Source of the DNA: Azospirillaceae bacterium
GTDB taxonomy: Bacteria > Pseudomonadota > Alphaproteobacteria > Azospirillales > Azospirillaceae
Reading direction: 5' to 3'
Length of the DNA stretch: 64,000 bases
Assembly (NCBI GenBank): GCA_028281465.1
Contig: JANQJV010000297.1
Span: 27,515-91,514, forward strand
Shown here: positions 18,268 to 28,693 of the stretch, piece after piece
Numbering within the stretch: the stretch's first letter is position 1
Layout: each line of letters starts with the position of its first letter
Position numbers and translations under genes: made by a program
Notes under the pieces: generated by a model
What the model was told of the DNA's origin: nothing
Seen by the model: the letters and a program-made list of their open reading frames with translations, nothing else
Databases searched by the model: none

Positions 18268-19442
18268 TAGGTCAGCTCCCGAGGAACTCCATCGACGCTG
18301 TCGGTGTCGGCATGCATCGGCAAGGAAATCCTGAAAACGGTCCGGCGCGGTTGGCTTTCCAGGTCGATCAGGCCACCATGGTCGCCAACGATTTTGGCAA
18401 CCAATGCAAGACCGAGACCAGTTCCATGGGCCTTGGTGGTGACGAACGGATCGAACAGGTGGCCGCGCATGTCCTCCGGCACACCGCTTCCGTTGTCTTG
18501 CACCGACACCAGTAACGGCAGGTGAACCCGGCCTTCCTGACCCGGAATCGCAAGCCTGACTCCGCGCTGATACGCCGTACTGAGGATGATCTCACCGCCC
18601 TGCGCCGGCACGGCCTCCGCCGCATTCTTCACCAGGTTGAGAAACACCTGGACCAACTGGTCACGGTTGGCAAAGGTGGGCGGCAACGACGGGTCGTAGC
18701 GCTCGATGAATCGCACGGATCGTGCAAAACCGGTCTGCGCCAGTTTGCGCACATGATCCAAAACGGCGTGAACGTTGACCGAAGTCCTTTCTACCGCCTG
18801 TCTATCGGCAAAGGCATCCATGCGGTTGACCAGGGCGACGATCCGGTCGGCTTCATCGCAGATCAACCGGGTCAGCATCCGGTCCTGATCGGACGCCGAT
18901 TCCTCCAGCAACTGGGCGGCCCCGCGGATTCCCGACAGAGGGTTCTTCACCTCATGCGCCAGCATGGCCGCCATGGCCGTGACCGAGCGCGCGGCACTCC
19001 TGTGGGTCACCTGGCATTCCATGCGTCGCGACAGCGACTGTTGATGGAATGTGATCACGGCGTGGTCGAACAGTTCGTTGAAGGTCGACAACCGCACGTC
19101 CACAACCTGATGACCGATGCGCGGCGCCTCCAGAACGACGTCGTTCTGGGAGACACTGCGCATGCCCGAGAGGATTTGCTCCACCAGGAAGAACACCGGG
19201 CAATCGGCGGGTAAAAAATCGGACAGGGGGGCGCCGACCAGACGGTTCGCCCCTGCGTCAAAGAATTCCTGAGTTGGCGCATTGACGAAGCGGATGCCGC
19301 ACCGGTAGTCGACAACCAGCACAGGGTCCGGCAACGCGTTGAGGATCTGGGCTGCATCCATATCCGCAGATGATACTCGCAAGGAAACCCGCCCGGCGGT
19401 TTTCGGCGATCGGCGGGGTACGCTGGCAGCGGCTCGCGGCAT
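18267..19442 (-). CDS. ntrB: Nitrogen regulation sensor kinase NtrB
   Basis: 391 residues with no transmembrane segment, so a cytosolic kinase/phosphatase that reads nitrogen status through PII. A PAS domain ([20 protein letters not shown]) is followed by the H box [20 protein letters not shown] and a HATPase ([19 protein letters not shown]). The frame starts at an ATG overlapping the dusB stop (TGATG). An internal ATG at MDAAQIL (19361) is the alternative, since the first 27 residues are basic and unconserved-looking. Tail-to-head overlap with both dusB and ntrC indicates a dusB-ntrB-ntrC operon. Confidence 0.95.
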   Translation of the reverse strand: MPRAAASVPRRSPKTAGRVSLRVSSADMDAAQILNALPDPVLVVDYRCGIRFVNAPTQEFFDAGANRLVGAPLSDFLPADCPVFFLVEQILSGMRSVSQNDVVLEAPRIGHQVVDVRLSTFNELFDHAVITFHQQSLSRRMECQVTHRSAARSVTAMAAMLAHEVKNPLSGIRGAAQLLEESASDQDRMLTRLICDEADRIVALVNRMDAFADRQAVERTSVNVHAVLDHVRKLAQTGFARSVRFIERYDPSLPPTFANRDQLVQVFLNLVKNAAEAVPAQGGEIILSTAYQRGVRLAIPGQEGRVHLPLLVSVQDNGSGVPEDMRGHLFDPFVTTKAHGTGLGLALVAKIVGDHGGLIDLESQPRRTVFRISLPMHADTDSVDGVPRELT

Positions 19443-20428
19443 CAGGCCGCCTTTCTTTCGATCAGGGGCAGGTAAAAGGCACGAATGTGCCGACGGATGT
19501 CGTCGGGAATGGTCAGCCGGTTGATGTCGGCACGGAAACCGGCGCTGCCGGGCAGACTCTTGCTGTACCAGCAGATATGTTTGCGTGCGATGCGCAGCCC
19601 GGCTTCGACGCCGTAATGCAGCAGAATCGCTTCGTAATGGCGCATCAGCACATCGAACTGGCGGTCGAGTGGCGGGTCTGGCAGACGCCGGCCCGTGCGC
19701 AGGAACTCAATGGCCTGGCTCACAAACCACGGCCGGCCATACGTCCCGCGGCCGATCATCACGCCATCGGCACCGGATTGGGCCAGACAAGCGGCAACAT
19801 CGTCGAGCGTTTCGATGTCGCCGTTGGCGATCACCGGGAGATCGACCGCCTCCTTCACCTTGCGGATGAAAACCCAATCGGCCTTGCCATTGTAGAATTG
19901 ACACCGCGTACGACCATGCACCGTGACCATGCGGATGCCACAGTCTTCGGCGATGCGCGCCAGGTTCGGCGCATTGCGGTGCGCATCATCCCAGCCTGTA
20001 CGCATCTTCAGCGTAACGGGCAAGGAAACAGCCTCCACGGTGGCCTTCAAAATGCGAGCGGCATGCACTTCGTCGCGCATCAAAGCGGAACCGGCGTGGC
20101 CGTTCACCACCTTCTTGACCGGACAGCCGAAGTTGATGTCGATCAGGGCAGCACCGCGATCCTGGTTCAGACGAGCCGCATCCGCCATGACCGCAGGCTC
20201 ACATCCGGCAAGCTGAACCGCCATCGGCGCTTCTTCCGGTGCGGTCTCGGCCATGCGCAAGGTCTGACGGTTCTGCCGGATCGCAGCCTGGCTCGCGATC
20301 ATCTCGGACACGACCAGCCCTGCCCCAAAGTCCTTCACCAGACGGCGATAGGGCAGATCGGTGACGCCCGACATGGGCGCCAGAATGACGGGATCTTCGA
20401 GGGGAACAGGACCGATCTCAATGCCCAT
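19442..20428 (-). CDS. dusB: tRNA-dihydrouridine synthase DusB (NifR3)
   Basis: 328-residue flavoenzyme of the TIM-barrel Dus family that reduces specific uridines in the tRNA D-loop with FMN and NADPH. The N-terminal barrel entry is [15 protein letters not shown]. The active-site Cys lies in [14 protein letters not shown], and the FMN-phosphate region is [10 protein letters not shown] and [16 protein letters not shown]. The gene is the first of the dusB-ntrBC operon, an arrangement known as nifR3-ntrBC in Rhodobacter and Azospirillum. It starts 115 bp from the end of the membrane-protein gene on the same strand. Confidence 0.96.
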   Translation of the reverse strand: MGIEIGPVPLEDPVILAPMSGVTDLPYRRLVKDFGAGLVVSEMIASQAAIRQNRQTLRMAETAPEEAPMAVQLAGCEPAVMADAARLNQDRGAALIDINFGCPVKKVVNGHAGSALMRDEVHAARILKATVEAVSLPVTLKMRTGWDDAHRNAPNLARIAEDCGIRMVTVHGRTRCQFYNGKADWVFIRKVKEAVDLPVIANGDIETLDDVAACLAQSGADGVMIGRGTYGRPWFVSQAIEFLRTGRRLPDPPLDRQFDVLMRHYEAILLHYGVEAGLRIARKHICWYSKSLPGSAGFRADINRLTIPDDIRRHIRAFYLPLIERKAA

Positions 20429-20543
20429 GTTTTAGGCAAATAGTAAGGTGCATCCTATTTGGGCTGAATATCATGAAGTCAGATTTGTTGCAAGTGCGAA
20501 GAGCATGGCAAGCTCATGAGGGCTTTTCTGGTTTATCAATGGT

Positions 20544-21374
20544 CTAAGCCATTCGGCCAAGAACCACCTCTTGAACGAACTTGACCCCCGGATAAGCCAG
20601 AGTGAGCAACAGATAGGCAACCAGGACCCAACGTGCCAAGCCGCGACCGCGTGCCCCGGTGCGTGCCCGTACGAACAACAGAACACCGATGAGCAGGAAG
20701 GCGGAGATTGACAAGACGGATTTGTGATCCAATGCAATCGCCCACCCCTGCCGCGCAGCGAGCAGCGCAAAGCCGGACAAGACCCCGGTTGCCAGAACCA
20801 CCTCCGCCGCAGCCAGGAGCCGGACTTCAAGCCACTCGCACTCCAGAACCGGTGGCAGCAAACCGAATGGTCCGGGCGGCTGCTTGCGCTTGAGCGCCCG
20901 TTCCTTAAGGATAGCAGCCAAGGCCGCCACCGCGGACAGGGTGATGAGCGCGTAGGTTACAACAGACACGGCAATATGCAGGCCGATCCAGACATCGACG
21001 CGCGTCGGCGGTGCGGGGGTTGATGGCGCCGGGGTCAACACGCCCGTCAACGTCGCGGCCAATCCGAGACAGAGCAGATACGCCATCACCAATCGGGTGA
21101 GCCGCCAGGCGGCTGGACGCACGCCACACACGATGGCGAAGCAGACCATGCAGGCGGTCACCGACGCCCACAACGCGTCAGCGAGCTGAGCACTCCACCC
21201 CAGGGCAATGCGTTCCACTGTCCACCCGACCAAGCCAGCCACGGCAACGCTGATCAACACCCAAAACCAAGCAGGCGGTGTGTTGTCATCACGCCGTCCG
21301 CCGAAGAATGCAGCCAAAGACAAGGGCATCAGGGCGCCCAGACCCAGCAGGGTCGCCATGGTGGTTGCGCTCAT
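20544..21374 (-). CDS. CcsA/YpjD-like cytochrome c assembly membrane protein
   Basis: 276 residues with about eight hydrophobic helices. The cytochrome-c-assembly core is visible as WIGLHIAVSVVTYALITLSAVAA (conserved His), followed by further helices and a C-terminal SISAFLLIGVLLFVRA. YpjD-type proteins are of uncertain function, possibly linked to heme handling or to co-transcribed membrane proteins. The ATG at 21374 follows GGAGGAGAGGCG. The frame is open much further upstream, but that part is antisense to ispDF and was discarded. The gene is divergent from ispDF. Confidence 0.82.
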   Translation of the reverse strand: MSATTMATLLGLGALMPLSLAAFFGGRRDDNTPPAWFWVLISVAVAGLVGWTVERIALGWSAQLADALWASVTACMVCFAIVCGVRPAAWRLTRLVMAYLLCLGLAATLTGVLTPAPSTPAPPTRVDVWIGLHIAVSVVTYALITLSAVAALAAILKERALKRKQPPGPFGLLPPVLECEWLEVRLLAAAEVVLATGVLSGFALLAARQGWAIALDHKSVLSISAFLLIGVLLFVRARTGARGRGLARWVLVAYLLLTLAYPGVKFVQEVVLGRMA

Positions 21375-21539
21375 CGCCTCTCCTCCCCACCTCCACCGAG
21401 CCATGCGCTGGCCCCGCCGGCCCGGGACCGGATTACCCGAGTCCAACCGGCCCCCGCGGCCGGATTGCCCTTTTCCCGACCGGTCCCGGCGCGTAGTGTG
21501 GGCGCGCCATGACGGCACCCCGAACCATACCTGAAGACC

Positions 21540-22700
21540 ATGCCGCGCTGCAGTGCCTTGATTGTCGCCGCCGGGCACGGGGCCCGCTTCGGCAGCGATA
21601 TGCCAAAGCAGTATCAGCCCCTGGCCGGTGTCCCGATTCTGCGCCGGACCGTCGCCGCCTTCGCTAGCCACCCCGGCGTCGACACGGTGCGCGTCGTCAT
21701 CCAGCCGGTGCATGCTACCCTGTTCGCCGATGCGGTCAGAGGGATTGCCGTGGACGAGCCGGTGGCCGGCGGGTCGACACGCCAGGAGTCTTGTCATCGC
21801 GGTCTGGAGTCGCTGACCGCAGCGCCGCCGGACTTGGTGTTGATCCACGATGCAGCGCGTCCGTTGATCGACCACGACACCATCACGCGGGTGATCGCCG
21901 CGCTTGAAGCCAGCTCCGGCGCCATCGCTGCGCTCCCCGTGGTGGATACGCTCAAACGCGGCGATCATGGGATAGTTGCGGGCACGGTGGATCGTACCAG
22001 CCTGTGGCGGGCACAAACGCCACAGGGCTTCCACTTCACCGAAATCTTGGGGGCGCATCGGGCGGCGTCCGGAGCAGAGCTGACCGACGATGCCGCTGTG
22101 GCAGAACGGTCCGGCCTGGAAGTGGCCCTGGTCGCCGGCCATGAGGACAACCTGAAAGTGACGACCACCGCCGATCTCGAGCGCGCCGAAATGGTCCTGA
22201 GCCGCCGGGCTGCCGACCTCTCTGACATCCGCGTTGGCACTGGCTTCGACGTGCACCGGTTCGGACCAGGCGATCATGTGATCCTATGCGGCGTGGCGAT
22301 CCCGCACGGCCAGAGCCTGGAAGGTCATTCCGATGCCGACGTCGGTTTGCATGCGCTCACCGATGCCATATTGGGCGCACTCGGCGCGGGCGATATCGGC
22401 AGCCATTTTCCCCCGAGCGACCCACAGTGGCGGGGAGCCGATAGCGCGTTGTTTCTCCGCCATGCTGTCGATCTCGTGCGCGAACGCGGTGGTCGTCTGA
22501 GCCACGCCGACGTCACCTTGATCTGTGAACGGCCGAGGATAGGTCCGCATCGCAGCGCCATGGTCTCGCGCCTGGCCAGCCTGCTCGACATCGATGTCAG
22601 CCGGGTCAGCGTCAAGGCGACGACCACCGAGTCCCTCGGGTTCACGGGCCGGCGCGAAGGCATTGCCGCGCAAGCGGCGGCCACAGTGATCTTTGCCTGA
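21540..22700 (+). CDS. ispDF: Bifunctional IspD/IspF isoprenoid enzyme
   Basis: 386 residues fusing two enzymes of the MEP isoprenoid pathway, a fusion characteristic of alpha- and epsilonproteobacteria. Residues ~1-225 are 2-C-methyl-D-erythritol 4-phosphate cytidylyltransferase ([24 protein letters not shown]). From ~230 comes MECDP synthase ([11 protein letters not shown] with metal-binding Asp/His, [32 protein letters not shown]). The downstream pncC starts about 10 bp after the stop codon, so the two are probably one transcript. Confidence 0.97.
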   Translation: MPRCSALIVAAGHGARFGSDMPKQYQPLAGVPILRRTVAAFASHPGVDTVRVVIQPVHATLFADAVRGIAVDEPVAGGSTRQESCHRGLESLTAAPPDLVLIHDAARPLIDHDTITRVIAALEASSGAIAALPVVDTLKRGDHGIVAGTVDRTSLWRAQTPQGFHFTEILGAHRAASGAELTDDAAVAERSGLEVALVAGHEDNLKVTTTADLERAEMVLSRRAADLSDIRVGTGFDVHRFGPGDHVILCGVAIPHGQSLEGHSDADVGLHALTDAILGALGAGDIGSHFPPSDPQWRGADSALFLRHAVDLVRERGGRLSHADVTLICERPRIGPHRSAMVSRLASLLDIDVSRVSVKATTTESLGFTGRREGIAAQAAATVIFA

Positions 22701-22710
22701 AGCGCCGGTG

Positions 22711-23217
22711 ATGCTCGGTCCAGATATCCTCGCGCAGGCGGCAGATGTGGTCTCGACCTGTGCCGCGCAGAGCGTGCGCCTGGTCCTGGCGGAATCGTGC
22801 ACCGGAGGTCTGGTTGCCGCCGCCCTCACCGCCATCCCCGGCTCGTCTACGGTGGTCGAATGTGGCTTCGTCGTGTACAGCAACACGGCCAAGACCGATC
22901 AGCTTGGCGTTCCGCCAGCACTGATCGAGCACTACGGCGCGGTCAGCGCCGAAGTGGCAGGTGCCATGGCAGCGGGGGCTTTGAGGGTTTCGCCGGCCGA
23001 CCTGGCCCTCTCGGTCACCGGCATCGCCGGCCCGGGCGGTGCCACGTCCACCAAACCGGTCGGTTTGGTCTTCATTGGCGTGGCGCGGCGCGATCGGCCT
23101 TCTACGGTGGAACGATGCCAGTTCTCTGGGGACCGCGCCAAGATCCGGGCCCAAACCGTGCAGCGCGCGCTGATCCTTATCGGCACCGCCGCCGTCAACC
23201 TGCCCGCACCCGCGTGA
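22711..23217 (+). CDS. pncC: Nicotinamide-nucleotide amidase PncC (CinA C-terminal type)
   Basis: 168 residues, a stand-alone CinA C-terminal domain. It carries the active-site region [19 protein letters not shown] (nucleophile Ser), the [14 protein letters not shown] strand, and [18 protein letters not shown]. It deamidates NMN to NaMN in pyridine-nucleotide recycling. I chose the ATG at 22711; GTG 22708 or TTG 22693 are alternatives, the last overlapping ispDF. Its 3' end overlaps the convergent chemoreceptor gene by 23 bp. Confidence 0.92.
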   Translation: MLGPDILAQAADVVSTCAAQSVRLVLAESCTGGLVAAALTAIPGSSTVVECGFVVYSNTAKTDQLGVPPALIEHYGAVSAEVAGAMAAGALRVSPADLALSVTGIAGPGGATSTKPVGLVFIGVARRDRPSTVERCQFSGDRAKIRAQTVQRALILIGTAAVNLPAPA

Positions 23218-25219
23218 GAAAGGCGTCGACCTCGGACAAGAGCTGGGTGGCCTGGTCATTCAAGTTCTGCGCTGCCGAAAACACCTGTGTTGCGGCCCCA
23301 CTGGTTTCATTGGCCGCGGTCTGGATCTCTTCGACGTTGCGCGTCACTTCGCCCGTCCCGCGCGCCGCATCCGTGGCACTTCGGCCGATCTCCTGCGTCG
23401 CCGCTGATTGCTGTTCGACCGCGCCAGCGACCGACGTGGAGATCTCGTCCATCCGCTGAATCGTCTCGGCGATATGGGCAATTGCCTGTGCTGTCTCACT
23501 GGCGACCGATTGCACGGCACCAATTTGACCCGTGATTTCGTCCGTCGCTTTGGCGGTTTGGCCGGCCAGATTCTTGACCTCGCTCGCCACCACAGCGAAC
23601 CCCTTGCCGGCCTCACCGGCCCGGGCCGCCTCGATGGTGGCGTTGAGCGCCAACAGATTGGTCTGTGACGCAATTTGTGAGATTAGACCGACGACCTCGC
23701 CGATTTTATCGCTCGCCGTCTGCAATCCATCGACCAGACTCTGGGTGTTCGTCGCCTGTTCGGCGGCCTGGCGGGCGATCTCGCGGGAGTTGCCGGTCTG
23801 GCGGGCGATCTCACCGATGGAACTCGACAACTCCTCGCTGGCGGCGGCAACCGCGTTGACATTGCCTGTCGCCGTTTCGGCCGCCTCGGCTGTGGCGACG
23901 CTGCATTGCGTCGTCTGTTCAGCCATGTCTGTGAGGGACCGCGCCGTTTGTGCCATCTGGCTGCTTGCACTGGCAATGGATGACACCAGAGATTTGACCG
24001 CGCTCTCAAAGCCGTCGGCCAGCGTATGCAGGGTGCGTCGTTTCTCATCAGCCGCCTGCGACGCCAAGCGCTCCTGCTCCCGTTCCAGGCGTTGCTTTTC
24101 CGACGCATTTTCCTTGAAGACTTCGACCGCCTGCGCCATTTGCCCCAGCTCGTTAGTCAGCCCAAGCATCGGCACCGGGACCGTGTGGTCACCGCGTGCA
24201 AGACTGTTCATGGTTGCGGTCATGCGCCGGATCGGTCCGGTCAGGCTACCGCTGATCAGGATAGCCAAAACGATCCCCACCACCAGAGCGACGGCGGCGA
24301 TGACCACTGTGGTCAGGATGGTCTGTTCAAGCGTCGCGACTCCGATTTGTCCCAGATTGGTCAAACCGTCGACCAACGACAGCCTCAAAGCACGTGCGGC
24401 GTCCCCGAATTCGGCGGCCAGACGATAGGTTTCGCCGGTCACGAGGGCGTGCATGTCGAGCGTGGCGGCAGCGACCTGGTTGAAGGCTTCCGCATAAGAC
24501 CGACCAGCCGCCGACGCCTCATCCAGCAGGGCCTTCCATTCTTCGTTGTCCGTCTGTGCACTGAGGCCACCGGTGGAACGGTCGAACGACACGAGCTGCC
24601 GACGAATGCGCTCCGCCAAGTCCGCCGTCGGAACGTCCAGAAACTGGCCAACCATTGCTCGCGCGAGCAGGAACTCCTGCTGACCAAAACCGGCAAGACC
24701 GGAGAATGACCATTCCGCCCATTCGATCGACGCGACGAGCACCGTCGACATGGTTGTGGTGACCGTCTCACCGACGGGGAGCAAAGTCTGCTCCAAGACG
24801 CGGTCGCGGCGCTGACGCAGTGTTGCCACTTGCTCGACGTTCTCGATCAAGGTAACTAAAATCTGATCGATGGTTTGGAATGGTGCCAACAAGCTAGTCT
24901 CATCGATATCGGCCACGGCTGCAGCAATGTTTCCGCGTAGATCGCCTTGTATTTCCCGAATGGCCAACAAGTCATCCAATTGACCAGTTTCAACATACGA
25001 CACGAGGTGCTTCCGTAAAATTGCCACTGTCCGTTCGATCTGAGACACACGAAGCGCATTGATGGAACTTTTTTGTAGTTCCTTGAAGCGCAGCTCACTA
25101 ACGCGCAGGCCCCAGACCCCGTCGGCTGCGACGACAACCAGAAGGGTCAGGATCGTTGCCAGGCCCAGGGTAATCCGTGTTCCAACGCCTAGATTGACAA
25201 ACCAGCCAGCCGTCATCAT
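23195..25219 (-). CDS. Methyl-accepting chemotaxis protein
   Basis: About 674 residues. TM1 (~8-30), an unusually long helical periplasmic sensing region (~31-285) rich in Glu/Gln/Arg, TM2 ([20 protein letters not shown]), a HAMP domain ([19 protein letters not shown]) and a C-terminal MA signalling domain. The hairpin tip is intact ([20 protein letters not shown] is represented by [19 protein letters not shown], then [15 protein letters not shown]). The ATG at 25219 or the adjacent one at 25216 follows GGGGGAAGGA. No CheW/CheA-binding pentapeptide tail for CheR is evident. The ligand is unknown. No other che genes are in the window, so it is an orphan receptor. Confidence 0.93.
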   Translation of the reverse strand: MMTAGWFVNLGVGTRITLGLATILTLLVVVAADGVWGLRVSELRFKELQKSSINALRVSQIERTVAILRKHLVSYVETGQLDDLLAIREIQGDLRGNIAAAVADIDETSLLAPFQTIDQILVTLIENVEQVATLRQRRDRVLEQTLLPVGETVTTTMSTVLVASIEWAEWSFSGLAGFGQQEFLLARAMVGQFLDVPTADLAERIRRQLVSFDRSTGGLSAQTDNEEWKALLDEASAAGRSYAEAFNQVAAATLDMHALVTGETYRLAAEFGDAARALRLSLVDGLTNLGQIGVATLEQTILTTVVIAAVALVVGIVLAILISGSLTGPIRRMTATMNSLARGDHTVPVPMLGLTNELGQMAQAVEVFKENASEKQRLEREQERLASQAADEKRRTLHTLADGFESAVKSLVSSIASASSQMAQTARSLTDMAEQTTQCSVATAEAAETATGNVNAVAAASEELSSSIGEIARQTGNSREIARQAAEQATNTQSLVDGLQTASDKIGEVVGLISQIASQTNLLALNATIEAARAGEAGKGFAVVASEVKNLAGQTAKATDEITGQIGAVQSVASETAQAIAHIAETIQRMDEISTSVAGAVEQQSAATQEIGRSATDAARGTGEVTRNVEEIQTAANETSGAATQVFSAAQNLNDQATQLLSEVDAFLTRVRAG

Positions 25220-25628
25220 TCCTTCCCCCGATCGGGTCTTGAACCCTTTCCCAGTGCTTTGGCGCACTGAAAAGGCACCAGAGTTCCAGGTTTTTCGAAA
25301 ATCGCCGTCGTAAGGCAGATCGCTCTGCCAGTGGCCAGCACCGGTTTTCCGAGTTTAGGCCTCCAAGGCGGTTCTCCATACAGAGACGCTGCTCCAATGG
25401 CTGCGGTTACAGGCGACGGCGCATCCCAAAGGCCCATGGTCCATCGACCACCTGATGTCCGCTCCAGACCCTATGCGAAGAACGAACATGCCGGTGATGG
25501 CATGGATTGCACGGCTGATCTGCCCGGTGGATCACGACCAGCATGCGACATGGCGGCGCAAAGACTTGAGAAAGAGAGGTATCACTCAGTGCGGTGACAT
25601 GCAGAAGCAGACCCCGCGACTGGCATCC
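25220..25628. other. Spacer without recognised content
   Basis: 0.41 kb between the chemoreceptor start and the coq10-like gene's stop. It should include the chemoreceptor promoter. Several frames are open by chance in this G+C-rich DNA, but none has a convincing start or product. No tRNA fold or strong hairpin was noticed. Confidence 0.4.
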
Positions 25629-26120
25629 TTAGCCACGCTGCCATCCCGCACTCACGGCATTGGCACTGTCGGCGGTCCGAAGATCGCGTCGCCCATAGAG
25701 TTGCCCAGCCCGGGTTTCGAACGCCGCCACCATGCGTTTGACCGCCTCATTGAACAAAGCTGAAATCAGCTTCTGCAACATACGTGATCTGAACTCGAAA
25801 TCGACGTAAAAATCGATGATACAGCCGCCGTTGGCTGGTTCGAAACGCCAATGATTGTTGAGGTAGCGAAACGGCCCCTCCGCGTAGGTCACATCAATGT
25901 GCCGTTTCTCTGGATCGAGCCGCACGTGGGAGGTGAAGCTTTCCCGCACCATCTTGAAGCCGATCATTAGATCGGCGTGCAGTTCGGTAACCGCGCGTTT
26001 CCGAATACGGGCGGCCAGGCACCATGGCAGGAACTCCGGATACCGCTCGACCTCAGCGACAAGACGATACATGTCGTCGGCCGTGTACGGTACGAATCTC
26101 CGTTCGGCGTGCGTTGGCAT
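25629..26120 (-). CDS. Coq10-type START-domain protein
   Basis: 163 residues of the Coq10/ubiquinone-binding polyketide-cyclase family: an N-terminal THAERRFVPYTADDMYRLVAEVERYPEFLPWC followed by the curved sheet and terminal helix (FYVDFEFRSRMLQKLISALF). The family binds coenzyme Q and supports respiration; it also includes RatA-like toxins, but genomic pairing with lipA is the usual setting for the alphaproteobacterial Coq10 homologue. The ATG at 26120 aligns with the domain start; a GTG at 26159 would add 13 residues. It is 53 bp downstream of lipA on the same strand. Confidence 0.88.
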   Translation of the reverse strand: MPTHAERRFVPYTADDMYRLVAEVERYPEFLPWCLAARIRKRAVTELHADLMIGFKMVRESFTSHVRLDPEKRHIDVTYAEGPFRYLNNHWRFEPANGGCIIDFYVDFEFRSRMLQKLISALFNEAVKRMVAAFETRAGQLYGRRDLRTADSANAVSAGWQRG

Positions 26121-26173
26121 GGGACCAGCAATCCGTATGGCTTGAGGCGTTGGGGGCACAAGGTCGGGGGTCG

Positions 26174-27124
26174 TCAGGCGGCCGTGGACTGCCGCCGCAC
26201 CGCTTTCAAGCGTTCGAAATCCTCGCCGGCATGGTAGGACGAGCGGGTCAGAGGGGACGCCGAGACCTGCAGAAACCCCTTGGCTTTGCCCCGTGTGGCA
26301 TAGGACTCGAACTCCTCCGGCGTCACGAACCGGTCGACCGCGGCATGTTTCGGTGTCGGCTGCAAGTACTGGCCAATGGTGAGGAAATCCACCTCAGCCG
26401 CACGCAAATCATCCATCACTTGGCCGATTTCCTCGCCTAACTCACCCAAGCCAACCATGATACCAGATTTTGTGAACATGCCGGCGTCCAACTCTTTCAC
26501 CCGGGCCAGGAGCTGCAACGACGTGAAATAGCGCGCGCCTGGACGGATCGATGGGTAGAGTCGCGGGACCGTCTCCATGTTGTGGTTGAACACATCCGGA
26601 CGCGCTGCAACCACGGTCTCGACGGCACCTCGCTTGCGCATAAAATCAGGCGTCAGCACCTCCACGGTCGTGGCCGGCGAGACCTGCCGGATCGCCGCTA
26701 TGGTCCGGGCAAAATGTCCGGCTCCGCCGTCATCCAGATCATCACGGTCGACCGAGGTCACCACCACATGTGCCAAGCCCATGTCGGCCACCGCATGAGC
26801 GACGTTTTCCGGTTCATGCGGATCAAGGCGGTCGGGCCGGCCTGTGGCGACATTACAGAATGCACAGGCCCGCGTGCATACCGACCCCAGAATCATGAAA
26901 GAGGCGTGGCGATGCTTCCAACAGTCCCCAATGTTTGGACAGGCTGCCTCCTCACACACCGTGTGCAGGTTATGGCCACGAATCAGGGCTTTGAGATCGT
27001 TGTACTCGCGACTGACCGGTGCTTTCACTCGAATCCATGCTGGCTTGCGCTGCACCGGATTGTCCGGCCGGTGGGCTTTTTCCGGATGCCGCAGCCGAAC
27101 CATCGCCGTTTCCGACCCTGCCAT
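26174..27124 (-). CDS. lipA: Lipoyl synthase LipA
   Basis: About 316 residues; a radical-SAM enzyme inserting two sulfurs into octanoyl groups on lipoyl domains. Both iron-sulfur sets are present: the auxiliary cluster cysteines in [12 protein letters not shown] and the radical-SAM CxxxCxxC in CTRACAFC, with the C-terminal RSSYHAGE motif supplying the serine ligand. The ATG at 27124 is preferred because GAGGATCGGGAG precedes it; the longer frame starts with TTG at 27142. It lies 38 bp after lpd and in the same direction as the pyruvate dehydrogenase genes whose subunits it lipoylates. Confidence 0.96.
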   Translation of the reverse strand: MAGSETAMVRLRHPEKAHRPDNPVQRKPAWIRVKAPVSREYNDLKALIRGHNLHTVCEEAACPNIGDCWKHRHASFMILGSVCTRACAFCNVATGRPDRLDPHEPENVAHAVADMGLAHVVVTSVDRDDLDDGGAGHFARTIAAIRQVSPATTVEVLTPDFMRKRGAVETVVAARPDVFNHNMETVPRLYPSIRPGARYFTSLQLLARVKELDAGMFTKSGIMVGLGELGEEIGQVMDDLRAAEVDFLTIGQYLQPTPKHAAVDRFVTPEEFESYATRGKAKGFLQVSASPLTRSSYHAGEDFERLKAVRRQSTAA

Positions 27125-27162
27125 GTCGCTCCCGATCCTCAAGCTACCTAGACTTGTAACAC

Positions 27163-28575
27163 TTAGAAATGGATGGCCCGGCCGTACGCATCAAGGACGG
27201 ATTCATGCATCATTTCCGACAAGGTCGGATGCGGGAAGACGGTGTGCATGAGTTCCGCCTCGGTGGTCTCCAGTGTCTTAGCGATGCCATAGCCTTGAAT
27301 CATCTCTGTCACCTCGGCACCGACCATGTGCGCACCGAGCAACTCGCCGGTTTTGGCATCGAATACCGTCTTGACAAGACCTTCCGGCTCCCCGAGGGCG
27401 ATGGCCTTGCCGTTGCCGATGTAAGGGAATCGTCCGACCTTGACCTGATGGCCAGCGTCCTTTGCGGCCCGTTCGGTCAGGCCGACACTGGCGACCTGCG
27501 GCGTTGAATAGGTGCAGCCGGGGATGTTGCGCGCATCAAGTGGGTGCACACCCGCGACACCGGCAATCTTCTCAACGCAAACCACCCCTTCGTGGCTGGC
27601 TTTATGCGCCAGCCAGGGCGGACCGACCACGTCACCAATGGCATAAACACCGGGTTCGCTCGTGCGCATCCATTCGTCCGTGACGATGTGGGTCTTCTCC
27701 ACCTGCACCTTGGTATCTTCGAGGCCAATATCGTCCACATTGCCGACGATGCCGACGGCCAAGATGACGCGATCGACGGTGATCTCTTCGGTCTTGCCAT
27801 TGCCGCCGGCCACGATGGTGGCGGTCACCGTGTCGGGGCCCTTGGTCAGGCCCGTCACCTGGGCCCCCGTCTTGATCGTGATTCCCTGTTTCTCAAAGCT
27901 CTTACGGGCAAAGGCGGAGATCTCCTCGTCTTCTACCGGGAGAATGCGGTCGAGCACCTCGACCACCGTTACCGCCGCTCCCATAGCGCGGTAAAAACTG
28001 GCAAACTCGATGCCGATCGCGCCGGAGCCGACAACCAACAGCGACTTCGGCATGGCCTGCGGCACCATGGCCTCCTTATAGGTCCAAACCAATTTGCCGT
28101 CTGGCACCAGGAGCGGCGGCAGCGTACGGGCCCGCGCACCGGTCGCCACGAGGATGTGTTTGCTGGTCAAAGTGCCGACATCGGTTCCCTTGGCATCGGT
28201 CACGGCGACCTTGCCGGCCCCAGCGAGCCGACCGTGCCCGTCGAAGACCGTCACCTTGTTCTTCTTCAGTAGATGCTTGACGCCGCCGGACAACTGGCTG
28301 GCCACCTGACGTGAGCGCTTGACCACTTTAGTGATGTCGAACCGGACATTGTCGGCGGTGAAGCCGAACTGATCCAGGTGATGCAACAAATGGTGGATCT
28401 CCGATGAGCGTAACAACGCCTTGGTCGGAATACAGCCCCAGTTGAGGCAGATACCCCCCAGATGCTCGCGTTCGACGAGACTGGTCTTCAAGCCCAATTG
28501 GCTGGCCCGGATTGCCGCCACATACCCGCCTGGCCCACCACCGACCACCACGATATCAAAGCTCTGATCCGCCAC
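27163..28575 (-). CDS. lpdA: Dihydrolipoyl dehydrogenase (E3)
   Basis: 470 residues from a GTG at 28575 that follows GGGGGAGGA. FAD-binding [16 protein letters not shown], redox-active disulfide [18 protein letters not shown]-binding [14 protein letters not shown], and the interface His-Glu pair in [13 protein letters not shown]. It reoxidises dihydrolipoamide on E2 and passes electrons to NAD+. It sits downstream of pdhC and should be the E3 of this pyruvate dehydrogenase complex. No lipoyl domain is fused to it. Confidence 0.97.
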   Translation of the reverse strand: MADQSFDIVVVGGGPGGYVAAIRASQLGLKTSLVEREHLGGICLNWGCIPTKALLRSSEIHHLLHHLDQFGFTADNVRFDITKVVKRSRQVASQLSGGVKHLLKKNKVTVFDGHGRLAGAGKVAVTDAKGTDVGTLTSKHILVATGARARTLPPLLVPDGKLVWTYKEAMVPQAMPKSLLVVGSGAIGIEFASFYRAMGAAVTVVEVLDRILPVEDEEISAFARKSFEKQGITIKTGAQVTGLTKGPDTVTATIVAGGNGKTEEITVDRVILAVGIVGNVDDIGLEDTKVQVEKTHIVTDEWMRTSEPGVYAIGDVVGPPWLAHKASHEGVVCVEKIAGVAGVHPLDARNIPGCTYSTPQVASVGLTERAAKDAGHQVKVGRFPYIGNGKAIALGEPEGLVKTVFDAKTGELLGAHMVGAEVTEMIQGYGIAKTLETTEAELMHTVFPHPTLSEMMHESVLDAYGRAIHF

Positions 28576-28693
28576 CTGATCCTCCCCCAACCGGTTCGCT
28601 TCGCTTCGTCGCTTCGACGTTTTCAACCAGGTTCGCGACGCCCGCGCGTCGTTCGAAATGATGCGATCACCGGGCGCTGGTTGCGCGCCCTTC

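Noticed and set aside
21375..22277. N-terminal extension of the YpjD-like protein
   Set aside because: It is antisense to ispDF; a strong ribosome-binding site lies before the ATG at 21374.
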